Source of the DNA: an uncultured Lachnospiraceae bacterium
GTDB lineage: Bacteria; Bacillota; Clostridia; Lachnospirales; Lachnospiraceae
Length of the DNA stretch: 52,518 nucleotides
Assembly: GCA_900539175.1 (NCBI GenBank)
Contig: UQAW01000020.1
Span: 1 to 52,518 of the forward strand
Direction: 5' to 3'
The notes under the pieces were generated by a model. It saw nothing but the letters and a program-made list of their open reading frames with translations, searched no databases and had not been told where the DNA came from. Numbering within the stretch: the stretch's first letter is position 1; each line of letters begins with the position of its first letter. Shown here in pieces: positions 42,457-49,911 of the stretch. The translations under genes and the position numbers were made by a program.

Positions 42457-43331
42457 TGGCAAAAGAGAAGAAAACCGCGTCTATGCGGACAAGAGGAATT
42501 ATTTCGGATACGGTTGTCCATATTGTTCTGGCAGCGCTGTCCATTCTGTGGATCATTCCGGTTCTGTGGATTATTCTGTTAAGTTTCAGTACACAGAAGG
42601 GTTCTTATGTTACCAGCTTTTTCCCGAAAGGCTATACTTTTAAGAACTTTACCCGTCTGTTTACGGATACTCAGATACTGGACTTTCCTCAGATGTTTAT
42701 GAATACGTTTATTATTGCATGTTTTTGCTGTGTGCTTTCTACCTTTTTTGTGCTTTCTGCGTCCTACTGTTATTCCAGAATGCGTTTTAAAATGCGAAAG
42801 GCATACATGAATATTTCTATGATTCTGGGACTGTTTCCGGCTTTCATGTCCATGGTAGCTGTATATTATATCTTGAAAGCGGTTGGTCTTTCGGAGGGTT
42901 CCATGATTCGTGTGGCACTTATTCTGGTATATTCAGGCGGTGCGGCTATTAAGTTTACGATTGCCAAGGGCTTTTTTGACACTGTACCGAAAGCACTGGA
43001 TGAGGCAGCCTATCTGGATGGTGCGACAAGATTTCAGGTATTTACGAAGGTGACGGTTCCTTTGAGTAAGCCGATTATCGTATATACCGTATTGGAAGCC
43101 TTTATGGCACCATGGATCGACTTTATTTTTGCAAAGGTTATCTGCCGTGCAGATGCAAGATACTATACGGTATCTGTTGGCCTTTGGAAAATGCTTGAGA
43201 AGGAGTATATTGATAGTTGGTATACCTGCTTCGCAGCCGGAGCTGTTTGCATTTCCATTCCGATTGCAATTCTGTTCTTAGTTATGCAGAGATACTATAC
43301 AGATGGACTTTCCGGAGCTGTAAAAGGTTGA
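42456..43331 (+). CDS. malG: Maltose-type ABC transporter permease MalG
   Basis: The 291-residue second permease subunit, with six membrane segments. The EAA loop is DEAAYLDGATRFQVFTKVTV at about 182-201, and SKPIIVYTVLEAFMAPWIDF follows. The C-terminus ends YYTDGLSGAVKG, the usual MalG tail that inserts into the ATPase cleft. It is translationally coupled to malF (TAATG) and is followed by a palindromic repeat and a strong terminator, closing the operon. Confidence 0.93.
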   Translation: MAKEKKTASMRTRGIISDTVVHIVLAALSILWIIPVLWIILLSFSTQKGSYVTSFFPKGYTFKNFTRLFTDTQILDFPQMFMNTFIIACFCCVLSTFFVLSASYCYSRMRFKMRKAYMNISMILGLFPAFMSMVAVYYILKAVGLSEGSMIRVALILVYSGGAAIKFTIAKGFFDTVPKALDEAAYLDGATRFQVFTKVTVPLSKPIIVYTVLEAFMAPWIDFIFAKVICRADARYYTVSVGLWKMLEKEYIDSWYTCFAAGAVCISIPIAILFLVMQRYYTDGLSGAVKG

Positions 43332-43333
43332 CT

Positions 43334-43374
43334 TTCATATATGGACATGCCTGCGCCAGCAGACATGTCCGTTT
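43334..43374 (-). repeat. 41-bp imperfect palindromic repeat, copy 3
   Basis: Read on the minus strand it begins AAACGGACATGTCTGC and continues TGGCGCAGGCATGTCC then ATATATGAA. As RNA it folds as GGACATGCCTGC-GCCA-GCAGACATGTCC with one mismatch. It starts three bases after the malG stop and before the operon terminator, in opposite orientation to copies 1 and 2. Confidence 0.8.
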
Positions 43375-43383
43375 ATTTGGAGA

Positions 43384-43440
43384 GCTGTTGCTTTCGTGGA
43401 TGGAATGACCATCCATGGAGCAGCAGCTTTTCTGATTTTT
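43384..43440 (+). terminator. Intrinsic terminator of the malE-malF-malG operon
   Basis: GCTGTTGCT (43384-43392) pairs with AGCAGCAGC (43419-43427) and TGGATGG (43397-43403) with CCATCCA (43409-43415), followed by TTTTCTGATTTTT. The two-part stem with a T-rich tail is a standard rho-independent terminator. Confidence 0.9.
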
Positions 43441-43489
43441 AATTGAAGGTTCATTGAAGTGTAAATGAGGATAGGCGGGAAGACATTTT

Positions 43490-43500
43490 TCTGCTATACT
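43490..43500 (+). promoter_or_regulatory. Extended -10 promoter of the DUF3877-like gene
   Basis: TG-C-TATACT, with TATACT at 43495-43500, gives an extended -10. The -35 region is poor. It lies 57 bases before the ATG at 43557. Confidence 0.4.
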
Positions 43501-43556
43501 ATAAAAGGACAGGAGGCTGATTTGTCCGCTGAAATTTTCATGCTTGAGAGGTAATT

Positions 43557-44099
43557 ATGAAACAAAATAAGTTGAAACAAAATATTATTGATCAGATCAA
43601 AGAAGCTCAGATTAAGATCGGCTATGTGAAAGAGACGGTTCGTCTGTATTATCCGGCTGCCACACTCAATACCCTGATGGGTACAGATAAAAAGAATGCA
43701 GAAGAATTGCTTGTGTTATTGGAAGGAGATTCTGATTTAGCAGATACTGAATTGGGGAAACTTCAATTTTCTGTTCAGAAAGACCGGATAGAAATAAGTG
43801 TACCGCCAAAAGGAGTTGAATATGTTGCCCATGAGGTTTCAAATCCAGCCTTTTTGGTGGAACTTATAGAATTTTTTGACAAGCATCATAATTGTAGGCG
43901 GGAAGATCTTTGTAACTTATTTTGCAAATACAGTCCAAATTATGTCTGTGAAAACATGCCGGAGGGAATGGGTTTTGATTATGTTTTATATTTTGAGGAT
44001 GTAACGATTGACTCGTATAATTATTGTATAAAAGAAGAAATGGGACATACTATTTATCATCGTTTTACAAAAGAAGATTATGATATGCTGATTAGATAA
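43557..44099 (+). CDS. DUF3877-like protein
   Basis: A 180-residue soluble protein: MKQNKLKQNIIDQIKEAQIK, YVKETVRLYYPAATLNTLMG, KNAEELLVLLEGD, VEYVAHEVSNPAFLVELIEFF and MGHTIYHRFTKEDYDMLIR. The pattern matches uncharacterised clostridial proteins I associate with DUF3877. It has no membrane segment, signal peptide or catalytic motif that I can name. It is a single-gene unit between two terminator-like structures. Base use is more AT-rich than that of its neighbours. Confidence 0.6.
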   Translation: MKQNKLKQNIIDQIKEAQIKIGYVKETVRLYYPAATLNTLMGTDKKNAEELLVLLEGDSDLADTELGKLQFSVQKDRIEISVPPKGVEYVAHEVSNPAFLVELIEFFDKHHNCRREDLCNLFCKYSPNYVCENMPEGMGFDYVLYFEDVTIDSYNYCIKEEMGHTIYHRFTKEDYDMLIR

Positions 44100-44120
44100 T
44101 GAATCTGAAACAGTTCTGTG

Positions 44121-44176
44121 TTAAAGCGTGTTTGAAAATTTCCTTCAATAAGAATAAATTTTCAAACACGCTTTAA
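44121..44176. repeat. Perfect 21-bp inverted repeat, probable terminator
   Basis: The left arm (44121-44141, starting TTAAAGCGTGTTTG) and the right arm (44156-44176, ending ACACGCTTTAA) are exact reverse complements around a 14-base loop. Arm ends of A and T runs make it work as a terminator in both directions. The perfect pairing over 21 bp is more than a terminator needs and suggests a mobile or dispersed palindromic unit. Confidence 0.8.
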
Positions 44177-44399
44177 GATTCTTTGACAAGAGATATTTCT
44201 GAAGAATGTCCGTTAGAAATACTCCGGATCAATGGTCTGTACGGATTTGTTTATGCTCATTTGTTACAAGTAAAATGTCACAATTTTCCTTCGCTTTTTT
44301 GTACAATTATGTTGTTTTTTTAAGCAATATATGTTAATATTTGTATATGTTGGCAATCCCTGGTATGGTTATTGCAGATGAAAGCAAAGGAGAGGCGAG
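44177..44399. other. Leader and promoter region of the atp operon
   Basis: AT-rich, no supported gene. The best promoter is TTGTTT (44312-44317), a 17-base spacer and TAATAT (44335-44340), with transcription starting near 44347. The ribosome site AAAGGAGAGG sits at 44386-44395. No riboswitch-like structure was recognised. Confidence 0.45.
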
Positions 44400-44669
44400 A
44401 TGAAAAACTGGGCAGATATTACAAAAAATCTCACGCTGATGACGCAGTTGGGGCTTTCTTTTATCACACCGCTTCTGGTTTGTCTTGGAATTTGCTGGTG
44501 GCTGTACGCCCATATAGGATTGGGTGGATGGATATTTATTCCGGGTTTTTTCTTTGGTATGGGTGGTTCAGGTATGGTGGCATATAAGTTTTATCTTTCC
44601 ATTACTGCCCACGACAAAAAAGAGAAAGAAGAAGAGAAGAAGAAGGTATCCTTTAACAAACATTCTTAA
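44400..44669 (+). CDS. AtpZ/AtpI-type small membrane protein
   Basis: An 89-residue protein with two hydrophobic segments (about 16-37 and 43-64) and a highly charged tail (KKEKEEEKKK). LGLSFITPLLVCLGICWWLY and FFFGMGGSGMVAYKFYLSI match the AtpZ/AtpI pattern found as the first gene of many atp operons. Such proteins help assemble the c ring or deliver magnesium. It opens the operon and is followed after 24 bases by a second subunit-I-like gene. Confidence 0.8.
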   Translation: MKNWADITKNLTLMTQLGLSFITPLLVCLGICWWLYAHIGLGGWIFIPGFFFGMGGSGMVAYKFYLSITAHDKKEKEEEKKKVSFNKHS

Positions 44670-44693
44670 ATATTGAGTGAGAAAGGAAGGAAC

Positions 44694-45113
44694 ATGAGCA
44701 ATTTTTGGAACAATGTCCAGCCGGCTGTAAAAACAGAAACAAAAAAAGTAGCAGCCAGTACAATCATTGGCGTACTTCTCATGTGGATTGTGTTTGCAAT
44801 CCTTCATGAAAGCATGCCTGAGAAGATACCGTTGGACTATACAGTATTTCTTGGAGGAATCTGCGGTGGAGTCGTTGCGGTGCTGAATTTTCTCCTTATG
44901 GGTCTTACAGTTCAGAAGGTAGCAGCTACTGACGATGAGGATACAGCCAGAGCCAGAATGAAGGTCAGTTATTCCCAAAGGATGATGCTCCAGATCCTGT
45001 GGATCGTGGTTGCGATCGTTGCGCCGTGTTTTCAATTTGCGGCAGGCATCGTGCCGCTTCTTTTGCCAAGTATAGGCATTAAGATTATGGGAATTATAAA
45101 GAATAGTATATGA
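44694..45113 (+). CDS. ATP synthase subunit I-like membrane protein
   Basis: A 139-residue protein with four hydrophobic segments and a charged mid loop (AATDDEDTARARMKVSYSQR). Four-helix proteins of this size at this position are AtpI-like and assist rotor-ring assembly. The ATG at 44694 is preceded by AAAGGAAGG. It lies 26 bases before the start of atpB. Homology is inferred largely from position and topology. Confidence 0.65.
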   Translation: MSNFWNNVQPAVKTETKKVAASTIIGVLLMWIVFAILHESMPEKIPLDYTVFLGGICGGVVAVLNFLLMGLTVQKVAATDDEDTARARMKVSYSQRMMLQILWIVVAIVAPCFQFAAGIVPLLLPSIGIKIMGIIKNSI

Positions 45114-45139
45114 AAGTCAGATGGGAGGTGGAAACATAG

Positions 45140-45901
45140 ATGGATTTAGATATTTCAGGTGCTGAGGTCTATTATACTTTACCCTTTGATTTTCCTATTT
45201 TGGGCAAGCTTCAGATTAGTGAGACCATGGTTGTAAGTTGGATTGTCATGCTTCTGATTACAGGGATATGCATCTGGCTGACTCATGACCTGAAGGTGAA
45301 GGATATTTCCAGGCGTCAGGCGGTGGCAGAACTTCTGGTGGAAAAAGCCAATCAATTTGTCATAGGAAACATGGGAGAGAAATTTCGTCATTTCGTACCG
45401 TTTGTGGCGGCATTGTTTGCGACAAGTGTAGTATCAAATCTCATAAGTCTTCTGGGACTTCGCAGTCCTACTGCGGATTTATCCACAGAGGCTGCCTGGG
45501 CAGTTGTGGTTTTTGTTATGATTACGTACCAGAAGATTAAAGCGGGAGGTGTCGGCGGATATTTCAAAGGATTTACAAAGCCGATTCTGATTTTGACACC
45601 TTTTAATATCCTTTCAGAACTGGCAACACCCATCAGCATGGCATGCCGTCATTTTGGAAATATTCTTTCCGGTGTGGTTATTAATGCACTGCTTTACGGA
45701 GCACTGGCAGTCGCCAGTTCGGCACTGCTTGGATTGATTCCCGGGTTTGTGGGCGATCTGCTGTCGCAGATACCGATTCTTGATGTAGGTATTCCGGCAG
45801 TTTTGTCTGTCTATTTTGACTGGTTCTCAGGCGTTATGCAGGCATTTATTTTCTGCATATTGACAACGCTGTATATTGCCAATGCGGCAGAAGAAGGTTA
45901 G
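45140..45901 (+). CDS. atpB: ATP synthase subunit a
   Basis: The stator membrane subunit that provides the ion half-channels. The 253-residue protein has five to six hydrophobic helices. The essential arginine is R170 in ISMACRHFGNILSG. NLISLLGLRSPTADLSTEAAW and LTPFNILSELATPIS are conserved, the latter preceding the arginine helix. Together with subunit c (two carboxylates at the ion site) it would form the ion pathway, probably Na+. The gene is separated from atpE by 145 bases that contain a hairpin. Confidence 0.95.
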   Translation: MDLDISGAEVYYTLPFDFPILGKLQISETMVVSWIVMLLITGICIWLTHDLKVKDISRRQAVAELLVEKANQFVIGNMGEKFRHFVPFVAALFATSVVSNLISLLGLRSPTADLSTEAAWAVVVFVMITYQKIKAGGVGGYFKGFTKPILILTPFNILSELATPISMACRHFGNILSGVVINALLYGALAVASSALLGLIPGFVGDLLSQIPILDVGIPAVLSVYFDWFSGVMQAFIFCILTTLYIANAAEEG

Positions 45902-45989
45902 CTGTTTCAGAAAGTAGCTCGAACAGGGCGGATTTCGAATGTTTTTAGGATTGCGGGAGCATGAAATGCGGAGTAATCCGTGTATCATA

Positions 45990-46013
45990 GGGGTCAAAAT
46001 ACCTTTTGACCCC
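45990..46013 (+). promoter_or_regulatory. Hairpin upstream of atpE
   Basis: GGGGTCAAAA (45990-45999) and TTTTGACCCC (46004-46013) form a perfect 10-bp stem with the tetraloop TACC, 33 bases before the atpE start and after a run lacking any gene. There is no T run after it. It may set message stability or processing so that the c subunit is made in excess over subunit a. Its sequence is related to the 45-bp repeat. Confidence 0.65.
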
Positions 46014-46046
46014 AACATCATAATATTATAACAGGAGGATTTTATT

Positions 46047-46325
46047 ATGGATTTTACAGTACTTGCTAAAGGTATTGCACTCGCAGGATGTGCAATTGGA
46101 GCAGGATGTTCATTGATTGCAGGTATCGGTCCTGGTATTGGTGAAGGTAATGCGGTGGCGAAGGCGCTGGAAGCGATTGGACGTCAGCCGGAATGCAAAG
46201 GTGAGGTTACCTCTACCATGCTTATGGGTTGCGCGATTGCAGAGACTACCGGTATTTACGGTTTTGTAATGGGATTGCTGCTCCTTTTTGTAGCTCCGGG
46301 AATGTTCATGAAATTGTTGGGATGA
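46047..46325 (+). CDS. atpE: ATP synthase subunit c, two-carboxylate ion site
   Basis: The rotor-ring proteolipid. The 92-residue protein has two helices joined by the polar loop ARxP-type GRQPECKGE. The ion-site residues are E33 (GIGPGIGEGNA), I64, E66 and T67 (CAIAETTGIYG), T68 and Y71. Na+-binding rings usually have Q at the first position; here it is E, as in the two-carboxylate rotor described in Fusobacterium nucleatum. The retained T67/T68/Y71 set favours Na+ coupling. Its ribosome site CAGGAGG is strong, in line with the need for about ten copies per enzyme. Confidence 0.95.
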   Translation: MDFTVLAKGIALAGCAIGAGCSLIAGIGPGIGEGNAVAKALEAIGRQPECKGEVTSTMLMGCAIAETTGIYGFVMGLLLLFVAPGMFMKLLG

Positions 46326-46388
46326 TAATCCGAAGTCTATGTGAATGGCAGCCCGGGCTGCCGGAGGAGAAAACAGGAGGTTACAAAC

Positions 46389-46892
46389 ATGAATGTACAG
46401 GAATTAGTCGGTATTGTACCATGGACATTCATTGCGCAGATTTGCAACCTTTTTATCCAGGTGTATCTCATTAAGCGTTTTCTTTTTAAACCTGTCAATG
46501 CGATGCTTGAAAAGCGCAAAGCTATGGCGGATGCTGAGATTCAGGAGGCTGCAAAGGCTAAGGCCGAAGCGATTGCCTTGAAATCCGAATATGAGCAGAA
46601 TATGTTGGAAGCCAAGGACAAGGCAAATGAAATCGTAATGACAGCCCAGAAAACAGCGGCGCTCCAGAGCGAACAGATGCTTTTGGAAGCTTCCGCTCGG
46701 GCTGCAGCTATGAAGTCTAAGGCCGAAAGCGATATTGCTCAGGAGAAGAGAAAGGCGGTCAATGAGATCAAAGATGAAATTGGCGGCATAGCGGTAGAGA
46801 TAGCCGGTAAGGTAATTGAACGTGAAATCTGCGAGGAAGACCATACGAAACTGATTGACGAGTTTATTTCAAATGTAGGTGAGGTATCATGA
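46389..46892 (+). CDS. atpF: ATP synthase subunit b
   Basis: The peripheral stalk subunit. The 167-residue protein has one N-terminal membrane helix (about 8-28: VPWTFIAQICNLFIQVYLI) and a long charged coiled coil rich in A, E and K (KAKAEAIALKSEYEQNMLEA). ATG 46389 follows ACAGGAGG; the longer frame from 46341 is not used. Its end overlaps atpH by four bases (ATGA). Confidence 0.93.
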   Translation: MNVQELVGIVPWTFIAQICNLFIQVYLIKRFLFKPVNAMLEKRKAMADAEIQEAAKAKAEAIALKSEYEQNMLEAKDKANEIVMTAQKTAALQSEQMLLEASARAAAMKSKAESDIAQEKRKAVNEIKDEIGGIAVEIAGKVIEREICEEDHTKLIDEFISNVGEVS

Positions 46893-47428
46893 CACAGACT
46901 GCCAGACTGTATGGCGGCAGTCTTTATGATCTTGCTGCCGAAGAACAGCTTACGAGTACCGTGATGCAGCAGATGACGGAAGTCAGACAGCTTTTTTGGG
47001 ACAATCCTGATTATCTCAGGATTCTGGGAGAACCGTCCATTCCAAGAGATGAGCGGATGCAACTTATCGAAGACGCATTTGGCGCTCAGGCGGAGCGGTA
47101 TTTGGTAAATTTTATAAAATTGCTGTGTGAAAGAGACCTTTTAGGGGAATATGCAGGATGCTGCGAGGAGTTCCTACGGCGTTATAATGCAGATCACAAT
47201 ATTGTCGAGGCAGTGGTTACCAGTGCTGTGGCATTGAGTGAGAGGCAGATGGAAGCTTTGAAGGTCAGATTAGAGAAAATCAGCGGAAAGCAGGTTTCCC
47301 TGATTCAGAAGACAGACCCTTTTGTTGTGGCTGGTCTGCGTGTGGAAATAGAAGGAAAACTGCTTGACGGAACGGTACAGAATCGTCTGTCCGGCATTTC
47401 CAGGAAACTGAATGAAATCATTGTATGA
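46889..47428 (+). CDS. atpH: ATP synthase subunit delta
   Basis: It links the peripheral stalk to the top of the alpha3-beta3 head. The 179-residue protein has the helical N-terminal domain (ARLYGGSLYDLAAEEQ, FWDNPDYLRILGEPSIP, LVNFIKLLCERDLLGEY) and a C-terminal part with VVTSAVALSERQMEALK and KTDPFVVAGLRVEIEGKLLD followed by GTVQNRL, all standard for the family. It starts in the end of atpF and is followed by atpA after 33 bases. Confidence 0.93.
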   Translation: MTQTARLYGGSLYDLAAEEQLTSTVMQQMTEVRQLFWDNPDYLRILGEPSIPRDERMQLIEDAFGAQAERYLVNFIKLLCERDLLGEYAGCCEEFLRRYNADHNIVEAVVTSAVALSERQMEALKVRLEKISGKQVSLIQKTDPFVVAGLRVEIEGKLLDGTVQNRLSGISRKLNEIIV

Positions 47429-47461
47429 TAATTGCGCAGTAAGTGCGCTGCTGGAGGAAAT

Positions 47462-49000
47462 ATGCAATTAAAACCTGAAGAATTATCTAAGGTCATCCGC
47501 AGCCAGATCAAATATTACGATAATGCAATTCAGCAAAGTGAAACAGGTACAGTTTTAATGGTAGGTGACGGTATCGCCAGAGCCAGCGGTCTTATGAACT
47601 GCATGGCAGGCGAGCTGCTGGAGTTTGAAGACGGCAGCTTTGGTATGGCACAGAACCTGGAGGAAAACAGCGTATCAATCGTATTATTTGGTTCAGATGA
47701 GAACATCGGTGAAGGACAGACCGTAAAACGTACCGGCAAGGTTGTATCCGTTCCGGTGGGCGATGCCATGATCGGGCGAGTGGTTAATGCCCTTGGCCAG
47801 CCAATTGACGGTGCAGGTCCTATTGCAACGGACGAATATCGGGCAATCGAAAGTCCCGCGCCGGGAATCTGTGAGAGAAAATCCGTGCATGAGCCGTTGC
47901 AGACCGGTATTAAAGCCATCGACTCTATGGTACCAATCGGAAGAGGTCAGAGAGAATTGATTATCGGTGACCGTCAGACTGGAAAAACCACTTTGGCTGT
48001 AGATACGATTATTAACCAGAAAGGTAAGGATGTTATCTGTATTTACGTGGCAATCGGACAGAAACGCTCTACCGTAGCCACTCTGGTAGAGACTCTTACC
48101 AGAAACGGAGCCATGGACTATACGATTGTTGTGGCGGCAACTGCTTCCGAAGCCAGTCCGCTGCAGTACATTGCACCATATTCTGGTTGTGCAATGGGAG
48201 AATATTTTATGTACCAGGGAAAGCATGTGCTGATCATCTATGATGATCTGAGTAAGCATGCAGTTGCTTACCGTGCACTTTCTCTGCTGATCCGTCGTCC
48301 GCCGGGACGTGAGGCGTATCCCGGGGATGTTTTCTATCTTCATTCCAGACTTCTGGAACGTGCAGCCAAGCTGGACGATGCCCATGGCGGCGGGTCTCTG
48401 ACGGCATTGCCTGTCATTGAGACGCAGGCAGGCGATGTTTCCGCGTATATTCCGACCAATGTAATTTCTATTACAGATGGTCAGATTTTTCTGGAGACAG
48501 AGCTTTTCCACTCCGGAGTTATGCCGGCTGTGAACCCGGGTATCTCCGTATCACGTGTTGGCGGTAATGCACAGATAAAGGCAATGAAAAAAGTTGCCGG
48601 TACGTTGAAACTGATTTACTCCCAGTACCGTGAGCTGCAGAGTTTTGCCCAGTTCGGCTCCGATCTGGATGCGGATACCAAGTCACGTCTGGAACAGGGC
48701 GCACGTATCGTGGAAGTCCTAAAACAGAATCAGAATGCACCGGTTCCGGTAGAAAAGCAGGTGGCAATTCTCTATGCAGTTACCAAAGGGCTCCTTTCTG
48801 GTGTGGCTGTAGATGATGTCCATGCGTTTGAGACAGGATTATATACCCATCTTGATACGGATTCCGAAGGTGCTGCGGTGATGCAGGAGATTCGTATCAC
48901 GGGAAAACTGGAAGCGGATACAGAAGAGAAGCTGAAACAGGTACTGCAATCTTATACAGAGAATTTTCTGAATACAAGACCTGAGAAACAAAGTGATTAG
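47462..49000 (+). CDS. atpA: ATP synthase subunit alpha
   Basis: The non-catalytic nucleotide-binding head subunit. The 512-residue protein has the N-terminal beta barrel (VLMVGDGIARASGLMNCMAGE), Walker A GDRQTGKTT, and YIAPYSGCAMGEYFM, LSLLIRRPPGREAYPGDVFY and the arginine-finger segment PGISVSRVGGNAQIKAMKKV. ATG 47462 follows GGAGG; the longer frame from 47432 is not used. Order b-delta-alpha-gamma-beta-epsilon is the standard bacterial one. Confidence 0.97.
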   Translation: MQLKPEELSKVIRSQIKYYDNAIQQSETGTVLMVGDGIARASGLMNCMAGELLEFEDGSFGMAQNLEENSVSIVLFGSDENIGEGQTVKRTGKVVSVPVGDAMIGRVVNALGQPIDGAGPIATDEYRAIESPAPGICERKSVHEPLQTGIKAIDSMVPIGRGQRELIIGDRQTGKTTLAVDTIINQKGKDVICIYVAIGQKRSTVATLVETLTRNGAMDYTIVVAATASEASPLQYIAPYSGCAMGEYFMYQGKHVLIIYDDLSKHAVAYRALSLLIRRPPGREAYPGDVFYLHSRLLERAAKLDDAHGGGSLTALPVIETQAGDVSAYIPTNVISITDGQIFLETELFHSGVMPAVNPGISVSRVGGNAQIKAMKKVAGTLKLIYSQYRELQSFAQFGSDLDADTKSRLEQGARIVEVLKQNQNAPVPVEKQVAILYAVTKGLLSGVAVDDVHAFETGLYTHLDTDSEGAAVMQEIRITGKLEADTEEKLKQVLQSYTENFLNTRPEKQSD

Positions 49001-49011
49001 GAGGAGACGCT

Positions 49012-49872
49012 ATGGCTGCAAACATGAAATCGGTAAAGCTGCGTATTAAGAGCGTTCAGAGTACTATGCAGATTACCAAGGCAATGGAACTTGTAGCATC
49101 CTCCAAACTGCGTAAAGCCAAGGAACGGGCAGATACGTGCCGCCCTTATTTCCAGACACTTCATGAGACACTTCAGGATATTGCAGAAGAAAACACAGAT
49201 TTTTCTTCCGTATATGCCAAAGAAGTTTCCTGCGACAAATATTGTTATGTAGTCATTGCAGGGGACAGGGGATTGGCCGGCGGATATAATACCAATCTTT
49301 TCAAATGCCTGGAGGCTGCAAGTGCCGGACAGGAATATGTGGTTCTGCCTGTTGGTAAAAAGGCCGTGGAGTATTTTCGCCGCAGAGGAATTGTGTGCAT
49401 CACAGAACAGTTCGCAGAAATTGCAGATGTTTCTGTAGCCGATTGCTTTGAAATGGCGAATTTGCTGTGCGAAGAATTCAGGAAGGGCAGTTTCGGTCAT
49501 ATTGAGTTATGTTATACCAGATTTATTTCCATGCTGTCCCAGCAGCCGGATGTATTTCCCATGCTGCCTTTAAGCGACCTGGCGAAAAAGGAGAAAGATG
49601 GGAAGAAATCTATCCGTAACTTGATTATCTATGAGCCAAACAGTACGGAGGTATTTGATGCCATTGTTCCGGAATATCTGGCAGGACTGGTTTACGGCGG
49701 TGTCTGTGAAGCACTTGCCAGTGAACTTGCCGCCAGAAGAACCGCCATGGAGGCGGCTACCAGCAATGCACAAGAGATGATCGAGAAGCTGAATTTGTAT
49801 TATAACAGGGCTCGTCAGGCCAGCATAACGCAGGAAATCACAGAAATTGTCGGAGGTGCAGAAGGTCTGTAA
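49012..49872 (+). CDS. atpG: ATP synthase subunit gamma
   Basis: The central rotor shaft. The 286-residue protein has the N-terminal coiled-coil helix (RIKSVQSTMQITKAMELVAS and SKLRKAKERA), the DYCYVVIAGDRGLAGGYNTNL segment (seen here as CYVVIAGDRGLAGGYNTN), and the C-terminal helix (ARRTAMEAATSNAQEMIEKL and YNRARQASITQEITEIVGGA). These termini form the shaft inside the head. AGGAGG lies before ATG 49012. Confidence 0.96.
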   Translation: MAANMKSVKLRIKSVQSTMQITKAMELVASSKLRKAKERADTCRPYFQTLHETLQDIAEENTDFSSVYAKEVSCDKYCYVVIAGDRGLAGGYNTNLFKCLEAASAGQEYVVLPVGKKAVEYFRRRGIVCITEQFAEIADVSVADCFEMANLLCEEFRKGSFGHIELCYTRFISMLSQQPDVFPMLPLSDLAKKEKDGKKSIRNLIIYEPNSTEVFDAIVPEYLAGLVYGGVCEALASELAARRTAMEAATSNAQEMIEKLNLYYNRARQASITQEITEIVGGAEGL

Positions 49873-49911
49873 GTTCGTAAGGAATTTTTCAGAATAGAGG
49901 AGATTCAAAGA

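Noticed and set aside
43341..43443. 34-codon plus-strand frame after malG beginning MDMPAPADMSVYLE
   Set aside because: It has no ribosome site and is read across the palindromic repeat and the mal terminator; the resemblance to the other repeat copies comes from the palindrome.
46006..46032. Promoter-like TTGACC and TATAAC before atpE
   Set aside because: The spacer is only 15 bases and the transcript would begin within the ribosome site. TTGACC is explained by the hairpin arm.
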